From Deltaproteobacteria bacterium (GTDB lineage: Bacteria > Desulfobacterota > Desulfobulbia > Desulfobulbales > Desulfobulbaceae): a stretch of 64,000 nucleotides of DNA. Numbering within the stretch: the stretch's first letter is position 1; the number at the start of each line of letters is the position of its first letter. Positions 18,719 through 27,727 of this stretch are shown one piece after another. Location: positions 1 through 64,000 of the forward strand of contig JAJRQC010000062.1 of NCBI GenBank assembly GCA_024280455.1, given 5' to 3'. Position numbers and translations under genes: made by a program. The notes beneath the pieces are model-generated. The model had not been told where the DNA came from and did not search any database. It worked only from the letters and a program-made list of their open reading frames with translations.

Positions 18719-20345
18719 TTTTCGTTGTAATGATTTCGGAATGTGTATCAACAGCGCCAAGAGCTGCAAGCTGCTGCCGGACATATTGTCCATAGGCCTC
18801 TCCGACATTGGCAAAAATGTTATAAACGATATGGGCACCGGCCTCTTCAAGCGCCCGGGCATCATCGGCATAACGGGCCGTTGCTGTTATATAGCCGGTA
18901 AAGCCGCTTTGCTGCAGCTGGTCAACCGCCGTCATGTTGGCGGCGTGATTCGGCATGCACAGGGAAACAATGGCAATCTGGCCGGGATTTATTTTCTCCC
19001 AGAAATCGATATCAGAGGCATCGCCAAGGTAGACTTTCATCCCGTCTTTGCGAAGACGGGCAACGGTTTCTCTATTGTTGTCGACTCCGGCGACCCGGCC
19101 GGAAAATTTTTTACAGGCTTCAACATAGGCCCCGGTCCCTATGCGGCCCATACCGAAAATCAGGACATCTGCATCAATATCCAGAGGCGTATCCGCCGGA
19201 TGCCGGCGTGAAGTTTCAAAACGTTTGAGAATGGTTTTGTAACGGGCATACAGGGTATAGGCCGAGCCGTTTAACGGCGCGCCGACAACAAAAGAAAAAG
19301 TGAGTGCCAGGGCGGTGAGAACCAGCCATTGCGGCTCAAGCCAGCCGTTTTTTACGCCGACGGCAGCAACGATCAAGCCGAATTCGCTGTAATTGGCCAG
19401 TGGAAATCCGGTAAACAATGCAGTGCGGGCACGACAATCAAACCGGCTCATCAGCAGAAAAAACAGCCCCCCTTTAAAAGGGATAAATAAACCGAGCAAC
19501 AGGCTGACAATTATTATTTTGATATCGGGTAGACCGGACAGGCCGATACTGAGAAAGAAAGCGACCAGGAAGAGGTTTTTAAATCCCATCAGGTTGTAGC
19601 CCAGTTCTTTTGCTCTTGGGTGACTGCCGATAAGAATACCGGCAATAAGCGCCCCGAGATCAGGTTTCAGACCAACGATCTCAAAGGAGAAAGAACCGAC
19701 GACCATAGCCATGAACAGGCCGAAAAGAGCTAAAAGCTCGCCGTGGTCCGTGAGGTCGAGCAGCTTAAAGAAGAGCGGCCGGAGAAAATATAACAGCGGC
19801 AGACAGAGTGCCCATATTGAAGGAACTTTACCGGCTGAAATGGTCAGGAAAACAACAGCAATAATATCCTGCATGACCAGTATGCCGACGGCGGTGATCC
19901 CGTGCAGTGAGCTCATCTCACCCCGTTCTTCAAGGATCTTGATCGCATACACCGTACTTGAAAAAGAGAGGGCAAAGCCAAACAGAAGGGCGGTTGAAGG
20001 GGCAATGGTGGTCAGCAGGGGGCTCAAACTCAACAGATAGACAAAGGTTGAAAAAACCATCATGCTTGCCAGCATATGGATAGTCGTGCCCAGCCAGATT
20101 TCCCTGCGAAGCAGGGTTTTGATGTCAAGTTTGAGGCCGATGGTAAACAGCAGCAGAGTCACGCCGAGATCGGCAAGTTCCTGCAGGGCTTCACCACCCT
20201 GGCGGATGCCGAGGCCATTGAGGATAAAACCGGCGGCCAGAAAACCGATCAGGGGCGGCAGTTTGATCAGGCGGACGATAAATCCGCAGATAAAGGCAAA
20301 GCTGAGCCAGGATGCATCGATCAGCCACAGAGGTGTTGCTTCCAT
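18708..20345 (-). CDS. KefB/KefC-like cation:proton antiporter with RCK (TrkA-N) domain
   Basis: CPA2-family transporter of 545 residues. About 12 membrane helices occupy residues 8-375, with family features PPLIGFLAAGFILNGLG and ALSFSSTVYAIKILEE. A TrkA-N/RCK domain follows (LIFGMGRIGTGAYVEA, a dinucleotide-binding GxGxxG near 396-400), which in relatives gates transport by NAD(H) or other nucleotides. Probably exports K+ or Na+ in exchange for protons. It lies 11 bases downstream of a solute-binding lipoprotein gene and overlaps the Cache-AlbA_2 gene, forming a three-gene operon. Confidence 0.88.
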   Translation of the reverse strand: MEATPLWLIDASWLSFAFICGFIVRLIKLPPLIGFLAAGFILNGLGIRQGGEALQELADLGVTLLLFTIGLKLDIKTLLRREIWLGTTIHMLASMMVFSTFVYLLSLSPLLTTIAPSTALLFGFALSFSSTVYAIKILEERGEMSSLHGITAVGILVMQDIIAVVFLTISAGKVPSIWALCLPLLYFLRPLFFKLLDLTDHGELLALFGLFMAMVVGSFSFEIVGLKPDLGALIAGILIGSHPRAKELGYNLMGFKNLFLVAFFLSIGLSGLPDIKIIIVSLLLGLFIPFKGGLFFLLMSRFDCRARTALFTGFPLANYSEFGLIVAAVGVKNGWLEPQWLVLTALALTFSFVVGAPLNGSAYTLYARYKTILKRFETSRRHPADTPLDIDADVLIFGMGRIGTGAYVEACKKFSGRVAGVDNNRETVARLRKDGMKVYLGDASDIDFWEKINPGQIAIVSLCMPNHAANMTAVDQLQQSGFTGYITATARYADDARALEEAGAHIVYNIFANVGEAYGQYVRQQLAALGAVDTHSEIITTKNAA

Positions 20346-20356
20346 AATGGATTCCG

Positions 20357-21157
20357 TTATTTGTTGAATAATCTTTCGTAAAAGGGAATCCAGCGAATAA
20401 TCATCTGCTGCAGCTTGCCGGAGGATTTTATTTCCTGTAAATACCCGTTTGCCAAGGCAAGGAGTTTGGTATCATCTTTTCGTATGCCCCAGGCAATAAA
20501 CTCCTTGGTCATGGGCACTGTGACCGCAGTCAATCCCTGGTCGGTATATTTGGCGGCCATGTAGAAGTTCATGGGCAGGTCGTAGACAAAGGCATCTATC
20601 TTTTTGTCGAGCAGGCCCTGTACGCCCTGGGCGACACTGTCATAATGGATAATCAATCCTTTTGATTTATCCCTGGTGACCAGGAAATCACCGGTCGTTG
20701 CCTTAACCGTTCCGATCCGTACCGTCGGGGTCAGCAGGTCGGTAAAGCCGCTGCTGAATCTGTTGTATTCAGAAAGGCGTACCAGAGAAACCTGGTCGGT
20801 CACCATGTACGGATCGGCAAAGGCTATCTGGTATCTGCGGGCATCGGTCACGGTCATGGCCGACATGATAATATTGATTTTTCCTGAAAGCAGGGCCGGG
20901 ATCTGTTCTTTCCATTTGAGTTCAACAAAACGGAGTTTACGGCCGCTGTACTCGGCAAGTCCCTTGGCAAATTCAGTCTCAAGGCCGGTGATTTTGCCGT
21001 TTTCCCTGTAGGCCATGGGCGGGGCATTGGTGGTGATCCCGACTTTGAGAAGTTGCTCCCCGGGAAGATCAGAAGATACGGCCGACTGATGAGAGGCAAC
21101 GCAGCCGCTGCAGAGGATGCCGGCAATAGATAAAGAAAAGAAGAGGTTTCGTAACAT
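20357..21157 (-). CDS. Family 3 extracellular solute-binding lipoprotein
   Basis: Periplasmic binding protein of the amino-acid-binding (SBP_bac_3) family, 266 residues. A lipoprotein signal peptide ends in the lipobox ILCSGC (Cys19). The fold signature LKVGITTNAPPMAY, then GLETEFAKGLAEYSG, is at the usual distance, and residues AMTVTDARRYQIAF follow the ligand-hinge pattern. No ABC permease or ATPase is nearby; instead it precedes a KefC-like antiporter and a Cache-AlbA_2 sensor. It could be a ligand-sensing component rather than a transporter part, though it may also use an ABC system elsewhere. GGA-type ribosome site CAGGAAATAACC precedes the ATG. Confidence 0.88.
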   Translation of the reverse strand: MLRNLFFSLSIAGILCSGCVASHQSAVSSDLPGEQLLKVGITTNAPPMAYRENGKITGLETEFAKGLAEYSGRKLRFVELKWKEQIPALLSGKINIIMSAMTVTDARRYQIAFADPYMVTDQVSLVRLSEYNRFSSGFTDLLTPTVRIGTVKATTGDFLVTRDKSKGLIIHYDSVAQGVQGLLDKKIDAFVYDLPMNFYMAAKYTDQGLTAVTVPMTKEFIAWGIRKDDTKLLALANGYLQEIKSSGKLQQMIIRWIPFYERLFNK

Positions 21158-21206
21158 GGTTATTTCCTGGTCATATTGAAAACGTAGTTTTCATTGTATT
21201 TCAACT

Positions 21207-21368
21207 CTTGTCGGTGTCGTAGATAGCGGAGACTTCCGGTAGTGATGTGGCAATGTCCATATGACGAGCGAACTCGTGAGACTCCGAGAAGCCTCGCCAC
21301 CGACGGCGGAGAGGTCGTTCCTCTTGTAATTCCGTACAGGGCAAATGGCGTTTTTGCCTTTTTACGAG
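21207..21368. repeat. Dispersed intergenic repeat, copy A
   Basis: About 162 bases that reappear, in reverse orientation and diverged, at 25005-25125. Both copies share the end GGC(A)AAAAACG/ACC next to CTCGTAAAAAGG, a middle GTACGGAA-T-ACAAGA and a GCCG-GGTGG-GAGGCTT block, and the far end GTCGTAGA-AGCG. Copy A has roughly 40 extra bases internally. No coding sequence is credible here. Confidence 0.65.
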
Positions 21369-21453
21369 CCCATTAATTCCGGCAGTACTTTTTTTGTTCA
21401 TTCAACAAATCAACTTGCAGTATATGCAGCAGTTGAGGCAAAAAAATATTGAC

Positions 21454-21960
21454 TCAATCGGCGGATTCCCCGGCGATAACCCTGCCGCGAGAGAGAAAGG
21501 AGATCCCCTGCTGCAATTTGGTGCCGATCATGACTGACTCGATGATCGGTTCAACCACTGGTTTTGCTGCCGTCCAGATAACTATAAATTTAGCCCCGGA
21601 GCCGCCTTTGCTTTCCGATTCCTGGACAATAAAGCGAGTGGAGGCAAGAGGGGCAATAGTGACCGGCTTGCCCAGGTATTTTTTAAGGAGCTTACCTTCT
21701 GAATCATAATAATCCACATTCTGCAGGATCAGGCCGTTTTCAGGATCGGTATTACGGATGGAAAGGGTGGCCGTCAGGTTAAACGGTTTATTTCGATACC
21801 GTTCATCAGCATAAATATGCGAGTACAGAGGCACGTAGACGGTTTGCGTCAGCCATCGTGTTATTCCACTGGCCCGCACCTGCGGTGAGAGGAGCAACAT
21901 GAGGAAAGTGAAAGCCAATGCCGTGGAGCAGGAAATTCTGCGAGTTAACTGTCGGCTCAT
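21454..21960 (-). CDS. DUF3124 family exported protein
   Basis: A 168-residue protein with an N-terminal signal peptide (hydrophobic ALAFTFLMLLLSP, likely cut after QVRA) and a beta-rich domain matching DUF3124: TVYVPLYSHIYAD near residue 39, TLSIRNTDP near 65 and a C-terminal IVIWTAAKPVVEPIIESVM. Function is unknown for the family. Probably periplasmic. It is the last gene of the minus-strand run that starts with the CBS protein and permease, separated from the permease by about 280 bases. Confidence 0.82.
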   Translation of the reverse strand: MSRQLTRRISCSTALAFTFLMLLLSPQVRASGITRWLTQTVYVPLYSHIYADERYRNKPFNLTATLSIRNTDPENGLILQNVDYYDSEGKLLKKYLGKPVTIAPLASTRFIVQESESKGGSGAKFIVIWTAAKPVVEPIIESVMIGTKLQQGISFLSRGRVIAGESAD

Positions 21961-22241
21961 GGTGTCTCCCGGATCTTTTGCAGAGAAGAACTGATTTGTT
22001 TACTTAACTGAGAAATTGCAGTTGATGCAGCCGTAACATATCCTGTAAACCCGTCACTGTCCACAGGAACGCTTGATCGGCCCGGGCCTGTGGAGGTGAA
22101 AACGTGTATGGCGGAAGGAGTCACGGGCGAAGAAGGAAGTGAAGACAAGCTGCAGGATACAATACATCTCGGGACAGGCGCCGTGAATTCCACCGCTGCG
22201 GTGGAGAACACGACGCCGTTTGCAGAGCCTGATGAAAGCTG
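21961..22241. other. Gap between permease and DUF3124; possible small ORF
   Basis: A GTG-started frame on the minus strand (22211..21957, 84 codons) would overlap the DUF3124 start by four bases, which is operon-like. Its product is rich in Ser, Thr and Pro, has no recognisable domain and no clear ribosome site, so I do not call it. A weak six-base hairpin (GCCTGA/TCAGGC, 22230-22250) follows the permease stop. Confidence 0.35.
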
Positions 22242-23612
22242 TCAGGCAAAGACATAATACCTGAGCCAGACGTAGACCATGGAGATGAAAACCGTTATAA
22301 ACATGATCGGAACGCCATAGGCGACGAATTTCATAAAGCTGATCCGGTGTCCTGCCTTTTCAGCCATGCCGACAACAATAACATTTGCCGAGGCCCCGAT
22401 GGGGGAACCGTTTCCACCCAGGCAGGCACCAAGGGCCAGGGACCACCAGATGGGCATGAGGTCGGCGTGTTGGAGTAAATCCTTGCCGGACAGTTCAGGC
22501 CACATCTCTCTTGCCATATCAATGACCAGTGGATTCATGGTTGCAACATAGGGAATGTTATCGACCACGGCCGAGGCAATGGCGGAAAACCACATGATCA
22601 CCATCGAGGTGGCAAAGAGATTTCCCTGGGTAAGGGCCAGCATTTTTTGCGACATCAGGCCGATGGCGCCGACTTTCACCATGCCGCCGACCATAATGAA
22701 CAGGCCGATGAAAAAGAAAATGACCGTCCACTCCACCTCGGCCAGCACGTGGTGCGGTTCACGGGTTCCTGACAGCAGCAGCAGGAGACCGGCGCCGAAA
22801 AGGGCTACGGTTGCCGGCTCGTAGTGAAAGACGCCGTGGAGGACAAAACCGATCAGAACGATACCAAGCACCACAAGTGATTTGGTCAGCATGACCGGGT
22901 CCTTGATTGCCTCGCGCTCATCCATCATCATGATACGTTCTTTGAGCTCATCCCGGGTCTTCAACCTCTTGCCGAAAACAACTTTGATGATGACGACAAA
23001 GACAACCATCATAACGATAACGATCGGGGCCAGATTGACGATGAAATCCATAAAGTTGAGTTTGGCCTTGGAGGCGATCATGATGTTGGGCGGATCGCCG
23101 ATAAGGGTTGCCGTGCCGCCGATGTTCGAAGCCAGAGCCTCGACAATTAAAAAGGGGATCGGGTCGACTTCAAGGGCATCGGCTATCAGCAGGGTGACGG
23201 GAGCCAGCAGCAGGACGGTGGTGACATTGTCGAGCAGGGCGGAAAGAATCGCAGTAATGACGGCGAAGATGACCATGATCCGTATGGGTTCGCCTTTGCC
23301 CAGCTTGGCGCTGCGGATGGCAATATACTCAAACAGGCCGGTGGGACGCATCAGGTTGATGATGATCATCATGCCGATCAGAAGAAAAATAACGTTCCAG
23401 TCAACCCCGAACTCTTCCAAGTGAAAGGCCTCTTGCTGTTCCAGAATTTTCAGGACCAGGACCAGTGATGCACCAAAGAGGGCGACAACGGTTTTATGGA
23501 TTTTTTCTGAGATGATAATTGCCAGCGCAATAAAAAATATTCCACAGGCAATGTAAAAACCGGAATCCATTACCAGGGTCTGGGCCGCTTGCGCGGATTC
23601 AACAGGTGCCAT
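22242..23612 (-). CDS. ArsB/NhaD-type permease (SLC13/IT superfamily)
   Basis: A 456-residue membrane protein with about 11-12 helices. Typical ArsB/NhaD/P-protein motifs are present: DNVTTVLLLAPVTLLIADAL near residue 125, NIGGTATLIGDPPNIMIAS near 160, and the inverted-repeat counterpart VVDNIPYVATMNPLV plus GGNGSPIGASANVIVVGMA near the C-terminus. Such permeases carry Na+/H+, arsenite or dicarboxylates; the motifs do not decide between them. The gene overlaps the upstream CBS-domain gene by 14 bases, so the CBS protein may be its regulatory partner. Confidence 0.88.
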   Translation of the reverse strand: MAPVESAQAAQTLVMDSGFYIACGIFFIALAIIISEKIHKTVVALFGASLVLVLKILEQQEAFHLEEFGVDWNVIFLLIGMMIIINLMRPTGLFEYIAIRSAKLGKGEPIRIMVIFAVITAILSALLDNVTTVLLLAPVTLLIADALEVDPIPFLIVEALASNIGGTATLIGDPPNIMIASKAKLNFMDFIVNLAPIVIVMMVVFVVIIKVVFGKRLKTRDELKERIMMMDEREAIKDPVMLTKSLVVLGIVLIGFVLHGVFHYEPATVALFGAGLLLLLSGTREPHHVLAEVEWTVIFFFIGLFIMVGGMVKVGAIGLMSQKMLALTQGNLFATSMVIMWFSAIASAVVDNIPYVATMNPLVIDMAREMWPELSGKDLLQHADLMPIWWSLALGACLGGNGSPIGASANVIVVGMAEKAGHRISFMKFVAYGVPIMFITVFISMVYVWLRYYVFA

Positions 23613-24084
23613 TAGCCTTTTCCCCCTTGGTCAGGATGTCTGCAATAAAATTATAAATATCACGCATGTATACCATTCCTATAATGGTGCCGTTTTCGTC
23701 GGTTACCGGGAGGCGCTGCAGTCCTTTTTTGATCATCAGGTCGGCACAGACCATGAGCGGAGCATCACCGTCAATGGTGATGACATCTTGAACCATGATA
23801 TCTCCGACCACCTTGTCTTTTGCCCGATCAGTCATCTGCTCAAGCATGTGTTCCCAGGAGAACATACTGAGATCCGGCGAGAGGTATGAGGGAATAACCG
23901 CCCGCATTATATCTTTTATAGACAATATCCCGACTACTTTGCCTTTCTCGTTTTTTACAGGCATGCCCTTGATGGGCAGGCCATGGTGGCGTTTTATGTT
24001 GCGCATGCGAATGACTGCCTCGCAAATAGGCATGTCCGGGGCAAGATAGTCCTCAATAGGTGACATCACATCTCGTGCTTTCAT
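23599..24084 (-). CDS. CBS-domain pair protein
   Basis: A 161-residue cytoplasmic protein made of two CBS motifs, MKARDVMSPIEDYLAPDMPI and VGDIMVQDVITIDGDAP, each followed by the VVGIL(S)/IIGMVY-RDI strand pattern. Such pairs (Bateman modules) bind adenine nucleotides and regulate attached or partner proteins. The frame is open to a TTG at 24096, but the ATG at 24084 has GAGGA five bases upstream and starts exactly at the motif. Translationally overlapped with the ArsB/NhaD permease. Confidence 0.9.
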   Translation of the reverse strand: MKARDVMSPIEDYLAPDMPICEAVIRMRNIKRHHGLPIKGMPVKNEKGKVVGILSIKDIMRAVIPSYLSPDLSMFSWEHMLEQMTDRAKDKVVGDIMVQDVITIDGDAPLMVCADLMIKKGLQRLPVTDENGTIIGMVYMRDIYNFIADILTKGEKANGTC

Positions 24085-24121
24085 TGGTTTCCTCAAAAAA
24101 AAATGAACAGGTGACGGATCC

Positions 24122-24153
24122 GTCTGCTGCCTGCTGCAGAGCGGGCAGCAGAC
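24122..24153 (-). terminator. Hairpin after the SYLF gene
   Basis: Perfect 10-base stem GTCTGCTGCC (24122-24131) and GGCAGCAGAC (24144-24153) with a 12-base loop, just beyond the stop of the SYLF gene on the minus strand. No strong T run follows, so it may be an attenuating or stabilising hairpin. Confidence 0.5.
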
Positions 24154-24162
24154 AGGGAAGGG

Positions 24163-24870
24163 TCAGCTCCCCAGAGGCTTGGTCCTGGATCCCTGTTTTT
24201 TAGGCAGGGCGGCTCGTAACTCGTCTGCCTGATGATTTTTCATGGTTTTTTTGATCAGGATATCGACCGGGCTGGCTGGAGTGTTGTAATAGCTGTTGTT
24301 CCATTCATAGCGTGGGGCAACAACGGCGCCTTCAATACTGATGCCGCCGAACAGGCCTTTTGAGCGGCCAAAGGCAAGGATGTCGGCAGTCTGGGCCTTG
24401 GCGGAGGCTCCAACCGGTCCGGCGGCAACGGCAACGTCACCGCCAAGTTTGAATTCCGTGGAGAGCATGGCATTGATTCCCTTTTCGGTCATGACCATGA
24501 GGATAATTTCAGAGGCATCGGCACCAATCTGTAATCCAAGAGAAACGGCTCCCATGGTGTAGAAGGCCGGGTAGCTCCACTCCCCTGTTTTCTGATCTTG
24601 TGCCACCAGCAATCCTGAGCCGCCTGAGCCGCCAATGATAAAACCGCCCCGAAGCATTTGCGGGACGATAAAAATTCCTTTGGCATTGTGAACATTATTT
24701 CTGAACCATTCCATATTCGGGTCCTGCATAAAACTCTTAAAAACGGCTGTGCCTTTGGCAACAAGCTCCTGAGGTTTACTGTAATCTCCGGCCTGTCCAG
24801 CTGTAGCTGTGAAAAGAGTGACGCAGGTGAGTGTTAACATAGATAAAAATCTTGTCAGTGTGTGTTTCAT
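24163..24870 (-). CDS. SYLF (Ysc84-like) lipid-binding domain exported protein
   Basis: A 235-residue protein with signal peptide (LSMLTLTCVTLFTATAGQAG) and a SYLF domain: AKGIFIVPQMLRGGFIIGG near residue 63, then YTMGAVSLGLQIGADASEI and FKLGGDVAVAAGPVGASA. SYLF domains bind phosphoinositides in eukaryotes; bacterial members are secreted or periplasmic with unknown roles. The ATG at 24870 was preferred over an in-frame upstream ATG at 24948 because CAGGAGC lies eight bases before it and the signal peptide begins there. Confidence 0.88.
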   Translation of the reverse strand: MKHTLTRFLSMLTLTCVTLFTATAGQAGDYSKPQELVAKGTAVFKSFMQDPNMEWFRNNVHNAKGIFIVPQMLRGGFIIGGSGGSGLLVAQDQKTGEWSYPAFYTMGAVSLGLQIGADASEIILMVMTEKGINAMLSTEFKLGGDVAVAAGPVGASAKAQTADILAFGRSKGLFGGISIEGAVVAPRYEWNNSYYNTPASPVDILIKKTMKNHQADELRAALPKKQGSRTKPLGS

Positions 24871-25004
24871 TTGTCGTGCTCCTGGTAGAAGAATATGGTC
24901 GTGGGGTTGAGTCGATCTGAATCCGAATATGTGAAAAAAGTTTGTCATAGCAAGAAGAGATCACTTTTGTACAGTTCATGAAACTGACAGCTGATTGTGG
25001 TAGA

Positions 25005-25125
25005 CTCGTAAAAAGGCAAAAACACCATTTTGCACTGTACGGAAATACAAGAAGTTATAACCGTTCCTCCGCCGGTGGTGAGGCTTTTCGAAGTCTCGTT
25101 ACACTCGCTGTCTACGATACCAACA
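25005..25125. repeat. Dispersed intergenic repeat, copy B (inverted relative to copy A)
   Basis: Begins CTCGTAAAAAGGCAAAAACA and ends GCTGTCTACGATACCAAC. Its reverse complement aligns over its whole length with 21207-21368, lacking about 40 internal bases. The pair flank the SYLF, CBS, permease and DUF3124 genes in opposite orientation. Confidence 0.65.
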
Positions 25126-25565
25126 AATGTAATAAATAAGAACGGTTTATACAAACATAAAAAAGGTGTTATCATTTAAGAACTTATCCCGGGGCGACGA
25201 GGATTTTTCAGGCAGCGAGCAGGTCCGACGTGAAGGTTAATCGGTGATTGAAAATTTATCACTGCCGGCGGCAAGCTGATATCTTTTTTCTGATTACCAT
25301 TAACACTCCGCTTTGTTACGTTATTATACTTGCTGCTGACTGTCTGTCATTCCTGTCATTATTCCTCTCCGGTCGTTCCCGGCTATTTTTATCCCTGGTT
25401 GTGGCTGTGACGTTAATCAATAAGCTGAGAATGAAATATTGCCTTATGTTCAATAATGTGCGAAGCCGGGCTTTTTTGCCTTGCATTTTTTCATGAGTTA
25501 TTGTTTATTCAAATGTTTCGTATAACTTTTGACATGAAATTATTCTAATATAGAGGAGGATTCGC
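25126..25565. other. Non-coding leader region upstream of rplU
   Basis: About 440 A/T-rich bases. An 82-codon plus-strand frame (25248..25496) has no ribosome site and an unlikely composition. A strong GAGGAGG site (25553-25559) precedes rplU. A TTGACA at 25528 or so is too close to TAATAT to form a standard promoter, so I call no promoter. Confidence 0.4.
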
Positions 25566-25877
25566 ATGTATGCTATTATTCGTACCGGCGGCAAGCAGTA
25601 TCAGGTCGCAGCCGGGGATACAGTGCGGGTGGAAAAACTTAAAGGCGAAGTCGGGGATACCGTTGAGATCAACGATGTTCTGCTGGTAACTAATGGGGAC
25701 GTTGTTCAGGTCGGACAGCCTCTGGTTGACGGAGCCAAGGTGATTGCCAAGATTGCCGAACAGGGCAGGGAAAAGAAAATCCTGGTCTTTAAGAAGAAAA
25801 AACGTAAAGGCTATCAGGTCAAAAATGGTCACAGGCAGCAGTACACAGCTCTGACCATTGAAGAGATAGCTGCGTAA
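25566..25877 (+). CDS. rplU: 50S ribosomal protein L21
   Basis: Large-subunit protein that contacts 23S rRNA. The 103-residue sequence starts MYAIIRTGGKQYQVAAGD and has the C-terminal signature KKRKGYQVKNGHRQQYT. The GAGGAGG ribosome site is ideally spaced. Followed by rpmA after 50 bases and obgE, the usual rplU-rpmA-obg order. Confidence 0.98.
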   Translation: MYAIIRTGGKQYQVAAGDTVRVEKLKGEVGDTVEINDVLLVTNGDVVQVGQPLVDGAKVIAKIAEQGREKKILVFKKKKRKGYQVKNGHRQQYTALTIEEIAA

Positions 25878-25927
25878 AGTAAGCCACCGGCAACCATCCG
25901 GGAAGGAACAGTAACGGAGAATATAAA

Positions 25928-26182
25928 ATGGCACATAAAAAAGCAGGCGGCAGTTCACGAAACGGCCGTGACAGTGCAGGGCAGAGAAGGGGTGTGAAAC
26001 GATTCGGCGGACAAATTGTCAGGGCCGGAAATATCCTGGTTCGGCAGCTTGGTACCAGGATACATCCTGGTGAGAATGTCGGTTGTGGTCGGGATTACAC
26101 CCTGTTTGCCAAAGTTGATGGTGTTGTCACGTTTGAAAATTTCGGCAAGAATCGTAAGCGGGTATCCGTCTATCCTGCCTGA
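25928..26182 (+). CDS. rpmA: 50S ribosomal protein L27
   Basis: An 84-residue protein starting [19 protein letters not shown], the L27 signature, with the N-terminal tail that reaches the peptidyl-transferase centre. There is no N-terminal leader to be cleaved as in Firmicutes. A rho-independent terminator lies 60 bases downstream, so obgE is probably transcribed partly by readthrough or from its own promoter. Confidence 0.98.
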   Translation: MAHKKAGGSSRNGRDSAGQRRGVKRFGGQIVRAGNILVRQLGTRIHPGENVGCGRDYTLFAKVDGVVTFENFGKNRKRVSVYPA

Positions 26183-26241
26183 CGGTATATCGGACAAGGC
26201 GATTTCCGGCTTCTGCCTTAAACAGCCGGACTCGGGAAACA

Positions 26242-26285
26242 CAAAAAAAACTCGACATCAAGATAATTGGTGTCGAGTTTTTTTA
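26242..26285 (+). terminator. Rho-independent terminator after rpmA
   Basis: Stem ACTCGACATC (26250-26259) and GGTGTCGAGT (26269-26278) with one G-T pair and a 9-base loop, preceded by an A8 run and followed by TTTTTTT. It can work on both strands. Confidence 0.88.
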
Positions 26286-26472
26286 TGGGAACATTGAAAA
26301 GTGTAGTTACGGCCGGTTGAACGACTCGAAGTCTTCGCGATCTGATTGCTCGTTGACTTCTGCGTTATGCTCAAATTTATACTGGGAATATTCTGCCTGT
26401 AGTATTTTTTCAAGGCACCTTTTTGTTTTGATCGGGCGTGAAGGAACAGCGTCATTGCGGGGTACGCTTTAG

Positions 26473-27477
<1,005 letters not shown>

Positions 27478-27495
27478 ACATGACTTAAATTCTGC

Positions 27496-27593
27496 AATTG
27501 ACAAGTTCGCCGGAGATGCGAGGCATCAATGGCACAGACGTATAGCATACTTCAAGCCATTGATAACGAAGTAGATTCGGTGAAATTGTCAAT
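27496..27593. repeat. Nested palindromic intergenic repeat (MITE-like)
   Basis: About 98 bases that fold back on themselves: outer arms CAATTGACAAGTTCGCCG and CGGTGAAATTGTCAAT (imperfect), and inner arms ATCAATGGC (27525-27533) and GCCATTGAT (27556-27564), perfect. It lies in the obgE-proB gap. No second copy is present in this window. Confidence 0.6.
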
Positions 27594-27727
27594 CCCGCAG
27601 GGTAAAGAAAATGAAAAAATCCGTACTCACCAAGACAGTGAGTAAATATGAGTGGACAATATAACGAAAAATATTGATTTAAAATGAGAAAATCATTTTT
27701 TCATTTTCTGAAGTGCAGGATTTAGGT

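Noticed and set aside
21957-22211. 84-codon minus-strand ORF between permease and DUF3124
   Set aside because: Its four-base overlap with DUF3124 is suggestive, but it needs a GTG start without a ribosome site, and the product is Ser/Thr/Pro-rich with no domain.
25248-25496. 82-codon ORF before rplU
   Set aside because: No ribosome site, no domain, A/T-rich leader composition.
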